NCBI GenBank assembly: GCA_902626725.1
Contig: CACOGI010000001.1
Coordinates: forward strand, 202,001 to 266,000
Origin: an uncultured Pelagibacteraceae bacterium
GTDB taxonomy: Bacteria > Pseudomonadota > Alphaproteobacteria > Pelagibacterales > Pelagibacteraceae
DNA: 64,000 nucleotides
Direction: 5' to 3'
A program made the position numbers and the translations under genes. Shown piece after piece: positions 49,607 to 58,255 of the stretch (positions are counted from its first letter, which is position 1; each line of letters starts with the position of its first letter). The notes beneath the pieces are model-generated. The model was given only the letters and a program-made list of their open reading frames with translations, did no database searches and was not told the origin of the DNA.

Positions 49607-50374
49607 ATGAAATTAGGATTTATAGGAACAGGAAAAATTGCTTCTTCAGTTATAATTGGGATTAGTAAATCATCGATAAAGTATAATAAGATTTTTATAT
49701 CATCAAGAAATAAGAAAATTTCTAGTAGATTAAAAAGAAAATTAAAAAAAGTTATCATTGAAAAAGATAATCAGAAAATAATTGATAAATGTAATTGGGT
49801 TTTTTTAGCAGTTACACCATCAGTTGGAGAAAAGATTATTAAAAATTTAAAATTTAGGCCCAATCAAACAATTATCAGCTTTATTTCAACAATGACTATT
49901 TCTAGATTAAAAAAAATAATTAAAGTAAAAGCAGATATTGTTAGAGCAATTCCATTACCACCAATATCATTAAAGAAAGGACCGGTTCCAATTTGTCCAC
50001 CAAATAAAAAAGTAAAAAACTTTTTTGATAAAATTGGCTCGACTGTAGAAATTAAAAACGAAAAACTATCAATTAATTTTTGGTCAACATCAGGAATGAT
50101 GGCATCATATTATGAGATATTAAAAATTATGAGTGATTGGTTGGTAAAGAAAGGCATCAAAAGATTAGATGCTCAAAAATATATTACTACATTATTTTTA
50201 GCTTTATCTGAAGATGCAGTGGTTAATTCAAAAAAAGAATTAAAATACTTAGTAAAAGAATCTCAAACTCCTAAAGGATTAAATGAACAAGGTTTAAAAG
50301 AAATGAATAAAAAAGGTGTTTATAAATCTGTAATTAACACTTTAAATAGTATTCATAAAAGATTAAACAGATAG
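49607..50374 (+). CDS. Pyrroline-5-carboxylate reductase-like protein, divergent
   Basis: The Rossmann start MKLGFIGTGKIASSVIIGI and VFLAVTPSVGEKIIKNL, ISFISTMTISRLKKI, VRAIPLPPISLKKGP follow the ProC pattern (NAD(P)-dependent reduction of P5C to proline). The helical dimer domain is present (FLALSEDAVVNSKKELKYLV). However, the usual C-terminal signature with GG-T is replaced by ESQTPKGLNEQGL, so the substrate may not be P5C. It is 255 aa. It is followed 3 bases later by livG, so it may be cotranscribed with the importer. Confidence 0.7.
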   Translation: MKLGFIGTGKIASSVIIGISKSSIKYNKIFISSRNKKISSRLKRKLKKVIIEKDNQKIIDKCNWVFLAVTPSVGEKIIKNLKFRPNQTIISFISTMTISRLKKIIKVKADIVRAIPLPPISLKKGPVPICPPNKKVKNFFDKIGSTVEIKNEKLSINFWSTSGMMASYYEILKIMSDWLVKKGIKRLDAQKYITTLFLALSEDAVVNSKKELKYLVKESQTPKGLNEQGLKEMNKKGVYKSVINTLNSIHKRLNR

Positions 50375-50377
50375 TTA

Positions 50378-51163
50378 ATGTCTGAAAACATCTTAGAAAT
50401 AAGCAATCTATCAAAATATTTTGGAGGACTAGCTGCAGTATCAGATTGTTCTCTTAAAGTTAAAAAAGGAACTATCACAGGTATTATTGGGCCCAATGGA
50501 TCTGGTAAAACAACCTTATTTAACTTAATTGCTGGAAATTTAAAATCATCAACAGGAAGTGTTTTGTTTAATAATGAAAATATTACCAATGTTCCTTCCT
50601 ATGAATTATTTTCAAAAGGATTACTTAGAACTTTTCAAATAGCCCATGAATTTACAAATTTATCAGTTTTAGAAAACTTAATGATGGTTCCAGGAAATCA
50701 ATCAGGAGAAAAACTAATGAATGCTTTATTAAAGCCTTCATTAGTTGCAAAAGAGGAAAGTGAAATTAAAGAAAAAGCTATGGAAGTTGTAGATTTTCTT
50801 AATTTAAGCCATTTAAAAAACGAACTTGCAGGAAATTTATCTGGAGGTCAAAAAAAATTACTAGAGTTAGGTCGAACAATGATGGTCGATGCTAAGTTGG
50901 TTTTATTGGATGAAGTAGGAGCAGGTGTAAACAGAACTTTACTAAAGGATCTTGGGACAGCTATTCAAAAGCTTAATACAGAAAAAGGCTACACTTTTTG
51001 TATGATTGAACATGATATGGATTTTATAGGAAGATTGTGCGATCCAGTAATTGTAATGGCAGAGGGTTCTGTTCTTTTTGAAGGTTCAGTTGAAGATGCA
51101 AAAAAAGATGAAAAAGTTATTGAAAGTTACTTAGGTAGAGGTTCAAAATTAAAGGATAATTGA
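50378..51163 (+). CDS. livG: Branched-chain amino acid ABC transporter ATPase LivG
   Basis: It is one of two ATPases of a LIV-type (HAAT) amino-acid importer. Walker A GPNGSGKT and LFNLIAGNLKSSTGSVLFNN are near the N-terminus, the signature LSGGQKKLLELGRTMM is mid-protein, Walker B VLLDEVGAGVNRTL has a Val in place of the usual Pro, and the switch is MIEHDMDFI. The C-terminal VLFEGSVEDAKKDEKVIESYLG is typical LivG. It is 261 aa. One base separates it from livF. Confidence 0.92.
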   Translation: MSENILEISNLSKYFGGLAAVSDCSLKVKKGTITGIIGPNGSGKTTLFNLIAGNLKSSTGSVLFNNENITNVPSYELFSKGLLRTFQIAHEFTNLSVLENLMMVPGNQSGEKLMNALLKPSLVAKEESEIKEKAMEVVDFLNLSHLKNELAGNLSGGQKKLLELGRTMMVDAKLVLLDEVGAGVNRTLLKDLGTAIQKLNTEKGYTFCMIEHDMDFIGRLCDPVIVMAEGSVLFEGSVEDAKKDEKVIESYLGRGSKLKDN

Positions 51164-51164
51164 G

Positions 51165-51872
51165 ATGGCATTTTTTGAAGGTAATAACATGACTGGTGGG
51201 TATGGTAGTGGACCAGATATAATTAATTCATGTTCTGTAAATGTTGAAAGAGGAGAAATAGTATCAATCCTTGGACCTAACGGAGCTGGAAAATCTACTG
51301 CAATGAGAGCGATGTTGGGTTTGTTAAATTTAAAATCTGGCTCAGTAATTATTGATGGTAAAGACATTTCAAAACTTTCTCCACAAGACAGAGTTAAAGA
51401 GGGCATTTCATTTGTACCTCAAACAAAAAATGTCTTTGCAGGTATGACAGTGGAAGAAAATTTAGAGATGGGTGCATTCTTAATTAATAGTGATTATAAA
51501 TTAGTTATAGATGAAATCTATAATTTGTTTCCAATACTTAAAGAAAAAAGAAGTCAATTAGTAGGAGAATTATCAGGAGGTCAAAGGCAACAAGTAGCAC
51601 TTGGTAGAGCATTAATGATTAAACCATCAGTTTTAATGTTGGATGAACCAACTGCTGGTGTTTCACCTATAGTAATGGATGAATTGTTTGATCACATAGT
51701 TAAAGTTAAGAGAACAAATGTTGCAATTTTGATGGTTGAGCAAAATGCAAAACAAGCTTTGAATATTTCTGACAGAGGATATGTTTTAGTTACAGGAGAA
51801 AATCGTTACTCTGGAACTGGAAAAGAATTATTAAATGATCCAAGAGTAAGAAGCTCATTTTTAGGTGGTTAA
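51165..51872 (+). CDS. livF: Branched-chain amino acid ABC transporter ATPase LivF
   Basis: It is the second ATPase of the LIV-type importer. YGSGPDIINSCSVNVERGEI, Walker A GPNGAGKST, FVPQTKNVFAGMTVEENLEMG, signature LSGGQRQQVALGRALM and Walker B LMLDEPTAGVSP are all present. It is 235 aa, LivF size. It is one base after livG; livH follows with its ATG one base beyond the stop. Confidence 0.93.
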   Translation: MAFFEGNNMTGGYGSGPDIINSCSVNVERGEIVSILGPNGAGKSTAMRAMLGLLNLKSGSVIIDGKDISKLSPQDRVKEGISFVPQTKNVFAGMTVEENLEMGAFLINSDYKLVIDEIYNLFPILKEKRSQLVGELSGGQRQQVALGRALMIKPSVLMLDEPTAGVSPIVMDELFDHIVKVKRTNVAILMVEQNAKQALNISDRGYVLVTGENRYSGTGKELLNDPRVRSSFLGG

Positions 51873-51873
51873 T

Positions 51874-52884
51874 ATGGATTTTTTAAACGCAATTATTCTT
51901 TTATTAAATTACATTTTTGTTCCAGCCTTAGCATATGGATCACAATTAGCATTAGGTGCAATCTTTGTGACTTTGATTTATGGGATTTTAAGATTTGCTA
52001 ACTTTGCAACAGGAGACATGATGTCCTTTGGAACAATGTTTACAATCTTATTCACTTGGTATTTCCAATCAGTTGGAATTGGTCTTGGAGTTTTACCCAC
52101 AGCATTATTAGCAATTCCATTTGCAGTAATTTTTATGATTGGATATATGCTTCTGATCGATAAGTTTGTTTTCAAATATTATAGAGTAAATAAAAGTCCC
52201 CCAGTTCAATTAGCAATGGTCAGTATTGGTGTGATGTTTGTAACTCAAGCAGTGGTCAGAATAATAATAGGACCTTCTGATAGAAGATTTTTTGATGGTG
52301 AAAAGTTTTTAATCAGAGCTGGGGAATTTAAAGATATGACTGGTTTGAATGAAGGGTTAGCTATAAAATCAACTCAAGTTATCACAATCCTGATTACTGT
52401 TATTCTTGTTTCAACTCTTTTTTGGTTTCTAAATAAAACTAAAACTGGAAAAAGCATGAGGGCTTATTCAGACAATGAAGATTTAGCATTACTATCAGGT
52501 ATTGATCCAAAAAAAATAGTAATGATAACTTGGATCATAGCTGGAATTTTAGCAACCATTGGAGGTGCACTTTATGGTTTAGATAAAAGTTTTAAGCCTT
52601 TTACATATTTTAATAATATGCTTCCGATATTTGCTGCTGCTATCGTTGGTGGAATCGGAAATCCTTTTGGTGCTTTTTTGGGAGGCTATGTAATTGCTTT
52701 TTCAGAAATTCTTTTAACATATGCCTATAAGAAGTTTTTTATGTACGTTTTACCAGAAAGTATGGAACCAGATGGCTTAGTTCAATTACTATCAACTGAT
52801 TACAAGTTTGCAGTATCGTTCTCTATATTAGTAATTGTATTATTATATCGACCATCAGGAATATTCAAAGGGAAGGTACTGTGA
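51874..52884 (+). CDS. livH: Branched-chain amino acid ABC transporter permease LivH
   Basis: It is an inner-membrane permease of the LIV importer with about eight helices. ALGAIFVTLIYGILRFANFA is the family start region. MRAYSDNEDLALLSGIDPKK is the cytoplasmic coupling loop and AIVGGIGNPFGAFLGGYVIA follows. The track begins at a GTG inside livF (51865). The ATG at 51874 (MDFLNAIILLLNY, 336 aa) is more likely. Its stop overlaps livM by 4 bases (GTGA). Confidence 0.92.
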   Translation: MDFLNAIILLLNYIFVPALAYGSQLALGAIFVTLIYGILRFANFATGDMMSFGTMFTILFTWYFQSVGIGLGVLPTALLAIPFAVIFMIGYMLLIDKFVFKYYRVNKSPPVQLAMVSIGVMFVTQAVVRIIIGPSDRRFFDGEKFLIRAGEFKDMTGLNEGLAIKSTQVITILITVILVSTLFWFLNKTKTGKSMRAYSDNEDLALLSGIDPKKIVMITWIIAGILATIGGALYGLDKSFKPFTYFNNMLPIFAAAIVGGIGNPFGAFLGGYVIAFSEILLTYAYKKFFMYVLPESMEPDGLVQLLSTDYKFAVSFSILVIVLLYRPSGIFKGKVL

Positions 52885-54251
52885 GAAAAAATTTAAATGT
52901 AATTGCAGCTTATAGTATTATGATGGGATTGATTGTTCTTGTTGGTATATTCCAGTCTTGGAATATTGCCTTATCGATATTTAATCTTTGTTTAATATCA
53001 GCTGTTATGACAATGGGTGCAAATATTCAATGGGGATATGCTGGTTTAATTAATTTTGGAATAATGGGTTATACAGCATTAGGTGGCTTAGCAGCAGTTT
53101 TAATTTCTGTTAATCCAGTACAAGAGGCTTGGAGTGCAGGGGGTTTAAATATTTTATTTAGTCTATTCTTAATTATTGGGATGGTGCTAGCTGTCCGATA
53201 TGTTTTAAAGAAATACGAAAAATCGAAAACTAGAACTTATATTATTGCTGCAATTATTATTTTAGGAATTATCATAATACGATTTGTATCTGAGCCAGGA
53301 ATTGAGGCGATTGAAGAAGTAGATCCTGCAAAAACTGGTTTCTTAGGAGGTTTCGGCTTACCTATTATTTTTTCTTGGATAGTGGGAGCTTTATTTGCTG
53401 GTGGATTAGCTTTTGTAATAGGTAAAGTTGCCTTAGGTTTGAGAGCTGATTACTTAGCGATAGCTACACTATTGATATCAGAGATTGTCATCGCAATTAT
53501 AAAACACGAAGATTGGCTGACAAGAGGAGTTAAAAATGTAATTGGATTAAAACGTCCTGCACCTTATGAGGTAAATTTACAACAAACAGATTGGTTCATT
53601 AATTTAGTAGAAAAATTTAACTCAAGTAAATTGAATTTAATTTCAGACTTTGCTGAAAGACAAGCTGCTCTAAACCAATTTGTAATTGAAGGATCATCAA
53701 TTTTTGTAAAACTTTGTTACTCAGGTTTATTTTTAGTTGTTGTCATAATTCTTTTAATTTTAACTCAGAAAGCTCTTTACTCTCCTTGGGGAAGAATGAT
53801 GAGAGCTATTAGAGACAATGAAGAAGCAGCTAACGCTATGGGTAAAAATGTGGTTAAACAGCATCTATTAATTTTTGTTTTAGGTTCTGCAATAGTCGGA
53901 ATAGCAGGAGCTATGTTAGTAACACAAGATGGTTTATTCACTCCAGGAAGTTATAGACCAATGAGATATACTTTTTTAATTTGGGTAATGGTTATTGTTG
54001 GTGGAAGTGGAAATAACTTTGGAGCAATTCTTGGTGGTTTTGTTGTTTGGTTCTTATGGATTGAGTCAGCACCAATTGGATTATATTTGGTAAATTTAAC
54101 AACCGCTGGTTTAGATGATGCTCATTTTTTAAAAGTTCATTTAATTGAAAGTGTGCCGTATTTTAGATTTTTAATGATGGGCGCAGGTTTATTATTAATA
54201 ATGAGATACAGACCAAAAGGTATACTTCCTGAAAAAATAGAAATAAAATAA
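52881..54251 (+). CDS. livM: Branched-chain amino acid ABC transporter permease LivM
   Basis: It is the partner permease of LivH. GANIQWGYAGLINFGIMGYT, GLRADYLAIATLLISEIVIA, WGRMMRAIRDNEEAANAMGK and VMVIVGGSGNNFGAILGGFV match LivM. It is 456 aa, longer than E. coli LivM (~425 aa in full form), with an inserted ~100-residue loop (including GLKRPAPYEVNLQQTDWFIN) between helices. The start is GTG at 52881, overlapping livH by 4 bases. Confidence 0.92.
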   Translation: MRKNLNVIAAYSIMMGLIVLVGIFQSWNIALSIFNLCLISAVMTMGANIQWGYAGLINFGIMGYTALGGLAAVLISVNPVQEAWSAGGLNILFSLFLIIGMVLAVRYVLKKYEKSKTRTYIIAAIIILGIIIIRFVSEPGIEAIEEVDPAKTGFLGGFGLPIIFSWIVGALFAGGLAFVIGKVALGLRADYLAIATLLISEIVIAIIKHEDWLTRGVKNVIGLKRPAPYEVNLQQTDWFINLVEKFNSSKLNLISDFAERQAALNQFVIEGSSIFVKLCYSGLFLVVVIILLILTQKALYSPWGRMMRAIRDNEEAANAMGKNVVKQHLLIFVLGSAIVGIAGAMLVTQDGLFTPGSYRPMRYTFLIWVMVIVGGSGNNFGAILGGFVVWFLWIESAPIGLYLVNLTTAGLDDAHFLKVHLIESVPYFRFLMMGAGLLLIMRYRPKGILPEKIEIK

Positions 54252-54255
54252 TTTT

Positions 54256-54327
54256 ATGAAATATATTATTACAGGTGCTGCTATAGCTTGGGCTTTATAT
54301 ATGGCAGATAAATATTTATTTTTTTAA
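54256..54327 (+). CDS. Possible 23-residue membrane peptide
   Basis: ATG at 54256, 4 bases after the livM stop, opens MKYIITGAAIAWALYMADKY followed by LFF and a stop. It has one hydrophobic helix and would be cotranscribed with livM. No strong Shine-Dalgarno is seen. It overlaps the end of the 55-aa minus-strand ORF by 12 bases. It could be spurious. Confidence 0.4.
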   Translation: MKYIITGAAIAWALYMADKYLFF

Positions 54328-54483
54328 AGTCCAGCCATTCTTTTTTAATACTTTGATTAAATTTTCTTTCATCTCATCCCTTGATGTATTTTTATCACCT
54401 ATTTTTTCAAAGAATACAGGCTCTAAACCTTTATCTTTTTTTGATTTAAAATAGTTTTTGATTGATTGTATTATTAGTTTCAT
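54316..54483 (-). CDS. Small protein of unknown function, 55 aa
   Basis: This frame is below the ORF-track cutoff. It starts MKLIIQSIKNYFKSKKDKGL, continues EPVFFEKIGDKNTSRDEMKE and ends WTLKK. A Shine-Dalgarno GGAG sits 5 bases before the ATG, and a TATAAT (minus strand, 54556-54551) lies 68 bases upstream. It is mostly helical, Lys-rich and soluble-looking with a short hydrophobic N-terminus. I recognise no family. It fills the gap between the two halves of the LIV transporter and has its own expression signals. Confidence 0.6.
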   Translation of the reverse strand: MKLIIQSIKNYFKSKKDKGLEPVFFEKIGDKNTSRDEMKENLIKVLKKNGWTLKK

Positions 54484-54550
54484 TTTTCTCCTTTAGCGTT
54501 ATGTTTTAAGTCCCAGCAAGTAGAGTTATTTTCTAAATCAGGACAATGTA

Positions 54551-54556
54551 ATTATA
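54551..54556 (-). promoter_or_regulatory. -10 element (TATAAT) for the 55-aa ORF
   Basis: A perfect TATAAT reads on the minus strand; the predicted start near 54544 gives a ~61-base leader to the small ORF at 54316-54483. The -35 is weak (TTTTCA, 17-base spacer). Confidence 0.4.
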
Positions 54557-54596
54557 CAATAAAATTTATTTTTTGAAAACAGATTTTTAATTTTAT

Positions 54597-54632
54597 AAAA
54601 AAAAACCCCCAACAAATTAATGCTGGGGGTTT
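54597..54632 (-). terminator. Intrinsic terminator of the binding-protein gene
   Basis: On the minus strand AAACCCCCA and TGGGGGTTT form a 9-bp stem (54632-54624 with 54611-54603) around a 12-base loop. It is followed by a T run (plus-strand A 54605-54593). It begins 16 bases after the binding-protein stop. It is the clearest terminator in the window. Confidence 0.85.
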
Positions 54633-54647
54633 AAATTTTAAGATAAA

Positions 54648-55838
54648 TTATCTTTGTTTTTTAGTTTTGAATTTTCCGCCTTTTACTTCTTGTTCTAAGA
54701 AAGAACCTTCAGCTTCACCGACGCTAGTAAAAGTAACTCCAGTTGCACCTTCATAATCAACTTTCTTACCTTTAGCCAATAAATCTAAACCTTTTTTAAG
54801 TTCACCTGGGTAAATTTTTGTTCCAGGACCGTTAGCAACATCCATTACATTTTTTGCAATTGATGCTCTATCAGCTGAATTACCTGCCTGCATTGCTAAA
54901 ACGATCAACGCTGCAGCATCATAAGACTCACCTGTATAAGGACCCGAACTATCAATACCAGCAGCTTTTGCTACACCAGCAAAAACACCAGCACCTTTTC
55001 CAGTTGAACCAGGCATTGAACCAAAAGATTTTCTTAGATCTTTACCAAATGCATCAACTAATGATTGACCGATCATACCATCTGATAAAATAAATCTATC
55101 AAATGCACCTGAGTCCAAAGAAGCTTGGATAATTCCTTTACCACCTTGGTCTAGGTAACCAATAACAGCAACTGCATCACCACCTGCTGAAGCAAGTGTT
55201 GCTACTTCAGAAGAGTAGTCTGCTTTTCCGTCTTCGTGAGCATTAACAGTTGTTACTTTAATACCATGAGCTTCAACAGCTGCTTTATAAACATCTGCTA
55301 AACCTTTTCCATAGTCATTGTTTGTGTAAGTAATTGCAACACTTTTAACTTTTCTGTCTTTAGTAATATCAGCTAAAATCTGACCACCTCTAGCATCTGA
55401 TGGTGCAGTTCTAAAAAAATATCCTTTATCATCAAGAGTTGTTAATCCTGGTGACGTAGCTGATGGTGAAATCATTACAACACCATTTGGTACAGCAACA
55501 TTTGAAGCAATTGCTCCAGTTACACCTGAACAGTCAGCTCCCATAATAGCTGCAACTCCTTGTGCAATCACTCCTTCTGCAGCTGCAGTTGCCGCTGCTG
55601 AGTCTACGCATGTTGAGTCTGCTCTAATCACTTCAATATATTTTCCACCTAATAGCGAGCCAGAGTCCGATGCTTCTTTGAAAGCAAGCTCAGCTGAAGC
55701 AGCCATAGCAGGTGTTAGAGATTCAATAGGACCAGTAAATCCTAAAATAATTCCCATTTTTATCCCATGTCCATCCGCAGATACGTTTGATGTAAAAGAA
55801 AACACAAACATAAATGCAGCAATAAATAGTTTTTTCAT
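54648..55838 (-). CDS. livK: Periplasmic amino-acid (LIV-type) ABC transporter substrate-binding protein
   Basis: It is the periplasmic receptor for the importer encoded by livGFHM. A signal peptide KKLFIAAFMFVFSFTSNVSA precedes mature DGHGIKMGIILGFTGPIESL. The type I periplasmic fold shows ADSTCVDSAAATAAAEGVIA, SPSATSPGLTTLDDKGYFFR and a Cys pair (STCVDSA and GADCSG) likely forming a disulfide. It is 396 aa. Its codon use looks more GC-rich and Ala/Gly-rich than its neighbours, as expected for a highly expressed gene. It is convergent with livM and has its own terminator. The ligand could be amino acids other than Leu/Ile/Val. Confidence 0.9.
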   Translation of the reverse strand: MKKLFIAAFMFVFSFTSNVSADGHGIKMGIILGFTGPIESLTPAMAASAELAFKEASDSGSLLGGKYIEVIRADSTCVDSAAATAAAEGVIAQGVAAIMGADCSGVTGAIASNVAVPNGVVMISPSATSPGLTTLDDKGYFFRTAPSDARGGQILADITKDRKVKSVAITYTNNDYGKGLADVYKAAVEAHGIKVTTVNAHEDGKADYSSEVATLASAGGDAVAVIGYLDQGGKGIIQASLDSGAFDRFILSDGMIGQSLVDAFGKDLRKSFGSMPGSTGKGAGVFAGVAKAAGIDSSGPYTGESYDAAALIVLAMQAGNSADRASIAKNVMDVANGPGTKIYPGELKKGLDLLAKGKKVDYEGATGVTFTSVGEAEGSFLEQEVKGGKFKTKKQR

Positions 55839-55912
55839 TATTTTCCTCTATTTGTTAACAATTTATAAAAAGCTAATTTAATTATGATTAATTAAATTTT
55901 TCAATGGGTAAA

Positions 55913-56770
55913 TTATCTTATTTTATGAAGTAAATAGACTGAACCTATAACAATAATTCCACCCAATACGAACAAAACAGTTGGTACTTCACCAAATATT
56001 AAAAAACTCAAAGCTATCCCGAATATAGGGAATAGAGAGTAAGAAGGGAAAATTTGTCCCACAGTATAAAATTTATATAAATAGAACATCAATAAATGTG
56101 CACCCAGAGAAACAACAATTGCCTGGTAAAATATTAGGATCCAAGAATTAAGACTAATAGATTTAATGGTTGAGAAAGTATTCCCCTCTATAAAAAAAGA
56201 AAGAATTAATAAAATTATAAAACCAAATAAACCAGTAAATGCATTAGTTAAACTAATGTCCAGGTCTCTTAACTGTCTAGAAAAAACTTGAGAAAAAGCA
56301 AAAGCTAATGCCATTAAACCTGCAAAGAATAATCCTAAAAAATTATCAACTAATTTTGGATCAAAAAATATTATCAACACACCGATAAAAGCAGAAAAAA
56401 TAAAAAACCACTTTTTTGGACTTATGTTTTCATTTAACATAAATGCGCTGGCAAGTATCCCAAACGGTATTGCTAGTTGAGACCCTACGATTACAGGAGA
56501 AATAATAGTCGAGTAGTATAGAGCGAGAGTCATAAATACATAAACCATAACACCCATTGAGATTGAAAAAGCTATCAATGAAGGGATATATTTCTTTTCT
56601 GGTATTTTAAATCTCCAAAAAGGAATTAATATCGCCAATACCAATCCCATTCTAAGTGATGCCATGAGAATTGGAGGAACAGAATCATTTAAAACTAATT
56701 TAGTAAAAGGAAATGCACTTCCATGAGCCATCGCAATAAAAAGTAAGACTAAAATATGTTTTAAGGGCAA
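55913..56770 (-). CDS. EamA-type drug/metabolite transporter
   Basis: It is a 285-aa ten-helix inner-membrane protein with two EamA repeats: HGSAFPFTKLVLNDSVPPIL near the start and FAFSQVFSRQLRDLDISLTN at the second repeat. It ends a five-gene minus-strand run (monooxygenase, DUF1185, hydrolase, aldehyde dehydrogenase, this), separated from the dehydrogenase by 3 bases. It could move the pathway's substrate or a product; direction is unknown. Confidence 0.83.
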   Translation of the reverse strand: MPLKHILVLLFIAMAHGSAFPFTKLVLNDSVPPILMASLRMGLVLAILIPFWRFKIPEKKYIPSLIAFSISMGVMVYVFMTLALYYSTIISPVIVGSQLAIPFGILASAFMLNENISPKKWFFIFSAFIGVLIIFFDPKLVDNFLGLFFAGLMALAFAFSQVFSRQLRDLDISLTNAFTGLFGFIILLILSFFIEGNTFSTIKSISLNSWILIFYQAIVVSLGAHLLMFYLYKFYTVGQIFPSYSLFPIFGIALSFLIFGEVPTVLFVLGGIIVIGSVYLLHKIR

Positions 56771-56773
56771 GTT

Positions 56774-58255
56774 CTAACCCATTGTAAATGGATCAGTCAT
56801 CGGTTTGTCTGATGAATTATACCATGTGGTTTTTATTCTTGTATATTCTTTTATAGACTCAATTCCTGCCTCTTTACCATAACCACTATCTTTAATGCCA
56901 CCGAAAGGAGCCATTGGAGAGATTAATCGGTAAGTATTTATGAAAACTATGCCAGCACGTATTGCTTTAGATACTCTTAAGCCACGTGCAAAGTTAGAGG
57001 TATAAACTCCAGAAGAAAGTCCATATTTATTATCATTCATTTTATTTATTACCTCATCTTCTTTATCAAATTTCATAACTGATAATATTGGACCAAATAA
57101 TTCATTTTCTGCAGCAGGAAGGTTATGATTTTTACATTCTATAATTGTTGCTGGAAAATAGTAACCCTTATTTGAAACAGAAGATCTTTTTCCACCACAT
57201 CTAATCTTTCCACCTTGTTGAATTGTTGCTTTAATATTTTTTTCTATTTTTTCTAATTGTTTAAAACTATTTAAAGGACCCATTTGAGTATCTTTTTCCA
57301 TTGGGCCACCTAATTTTATTTTTTCAGCTTTAGAAATTAATTTTTTTAAAAATTGGTCATAAATATTAGATTGTAAATAAAGTCTAGAACCTGCAATACA
57401 ACTTTGACCACTTGCTCCAAAAATTCCTGCAGTTATACCATTTAAAGCATTTTCTTGATCAGCATCATCAAATACCACAACTGGACTTTTGCCACCAAGT
57501 TCCAAGCTTACTTGAGATAAATTTTCTGCAGAGTTTTTGACAATATGTTTTGCAGTTTCTGGCCCACCAGTGAATGCTATTCTTTCTACAAGGTTGTGCG
57601 TAGTCAAAGCTTTTCCACAAGGCTCACCTAAACCAGTAATTATATTAATAACTCCATTTGGTAATCCAGCTTTATCTATTAATTTTGCAAACTCTAAAAG
57701 AGTTACGGGTGCAAGTTCAGATGCTTTAATTACAACTGTATTCCCCATAGCAAGAGCTGGAGCAAGTTTGACAGCTGTTAAAAGCATTTGAGAATTCCAA
57801 GGAATAATAGCAGCCACAACGCCTATAGGAATTCTTGTTGTTGTAACTTGCATATCTGGTTTATCTATCGGAACAACAGTTCCTTCCACTTTGTCAGCCA
57901 AACCTGCGAAGTAATCATAATACTCTGCTATATAATTTGCCTGAGTTTTCGTTTCTCTATAAAGTTTACCAGTATCAATAGTTTCTATTTTACCAAGATG
58001 TTCTGCATTAGCTCTTAGTTGATCAGCAATTAATCTCAAATATTTTGCTCTCTCTCTTGGATGAAGCGTAGACCAATTATTATCAAAAGCTCTTTGAGCT
58101 GATTGAACAGCTTTATCTACATCCTTTTCATTTGCCTCAGGAACAGTTGCCCAAACTTCATTATTTTCAGGATTTAATGTTTCAATTTTCTTTCCAGAGG
58201 ATGAGTCTATCCATTCACCATTGATGTACATTTTAAAATTTTGAATTTTTGACAT
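56774..58255 (-). CDS. NAD(P)-dependent aldehyde dehydrogenase
   Basis: It oxidises an aldehyde to a carboxylate. It is 493 aa, full length for the ALDH superfamily. IPWNSQMLLTAVKLAPALAM and VNIITGLGEPCGKALTTHNL form the NAD site, LELGGKSPVVVFDDAD carries the general-base Glu, and the catalytic Cys is in FGASGQSCIAGSRLYLQ. FGGIKDSGYGKEAGIESIKEYTR closes the protein. It resembles betaine/aminobutyraldehyde or hydroxymuconic-semialdehyde types, but the substrate is not readable. It follows the hydrolase directly (stop/start adjacent). Confidence 0.9.
   Translation of the reverse strand: MSKIQNFKMYINGEWIDSSSGKKIETLNPENNEVWATVPEANEKDVDKAVQSAQRAFDNNWSTLHPRERAKYLRLIADQLRANAEHLGKIETIDTGKLYRETKTQANYIAEYYDYFAGLADKVEGTVVPIDKPDMQVTTTRIPIGVVAAIIPWNSQMLLTAVKLAPALAMGNTVVIKASELAPVTLLEFAKLIDKAGLPNGVINIITGLGEPCGKALTTHNLVERIAFTGGPETAKHIVKNSAENLSQVSLELGGKSPVVVFDDADQENALNGITAGIFGASGQSCIAGSRLYLQSNIYDQFLKKLISKAEKIKLGGPMEKDTQMGPLNSFKQLEKIEKNIKATIQQGGKIRCGGKRSSVSNKGYYFPATIIECKNHNLPAAENELFGPILSVMKFDKEDEVINKMNDNKYGLSSGVYTSNFARGLRVSKAIRAGIVFINTYRLISPMAPFGGIKDSGYGKEAGIESIKEYTRIKTTWYNSSDKPMTDPFTMG

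Noticed and set aside
54854-55093. 79-aa plus-strand ORF within the binding-protein gene
   Set aside because: It is a Gln/Leu-rich shadow frame opposite the Ala-rich livK coding sequence.
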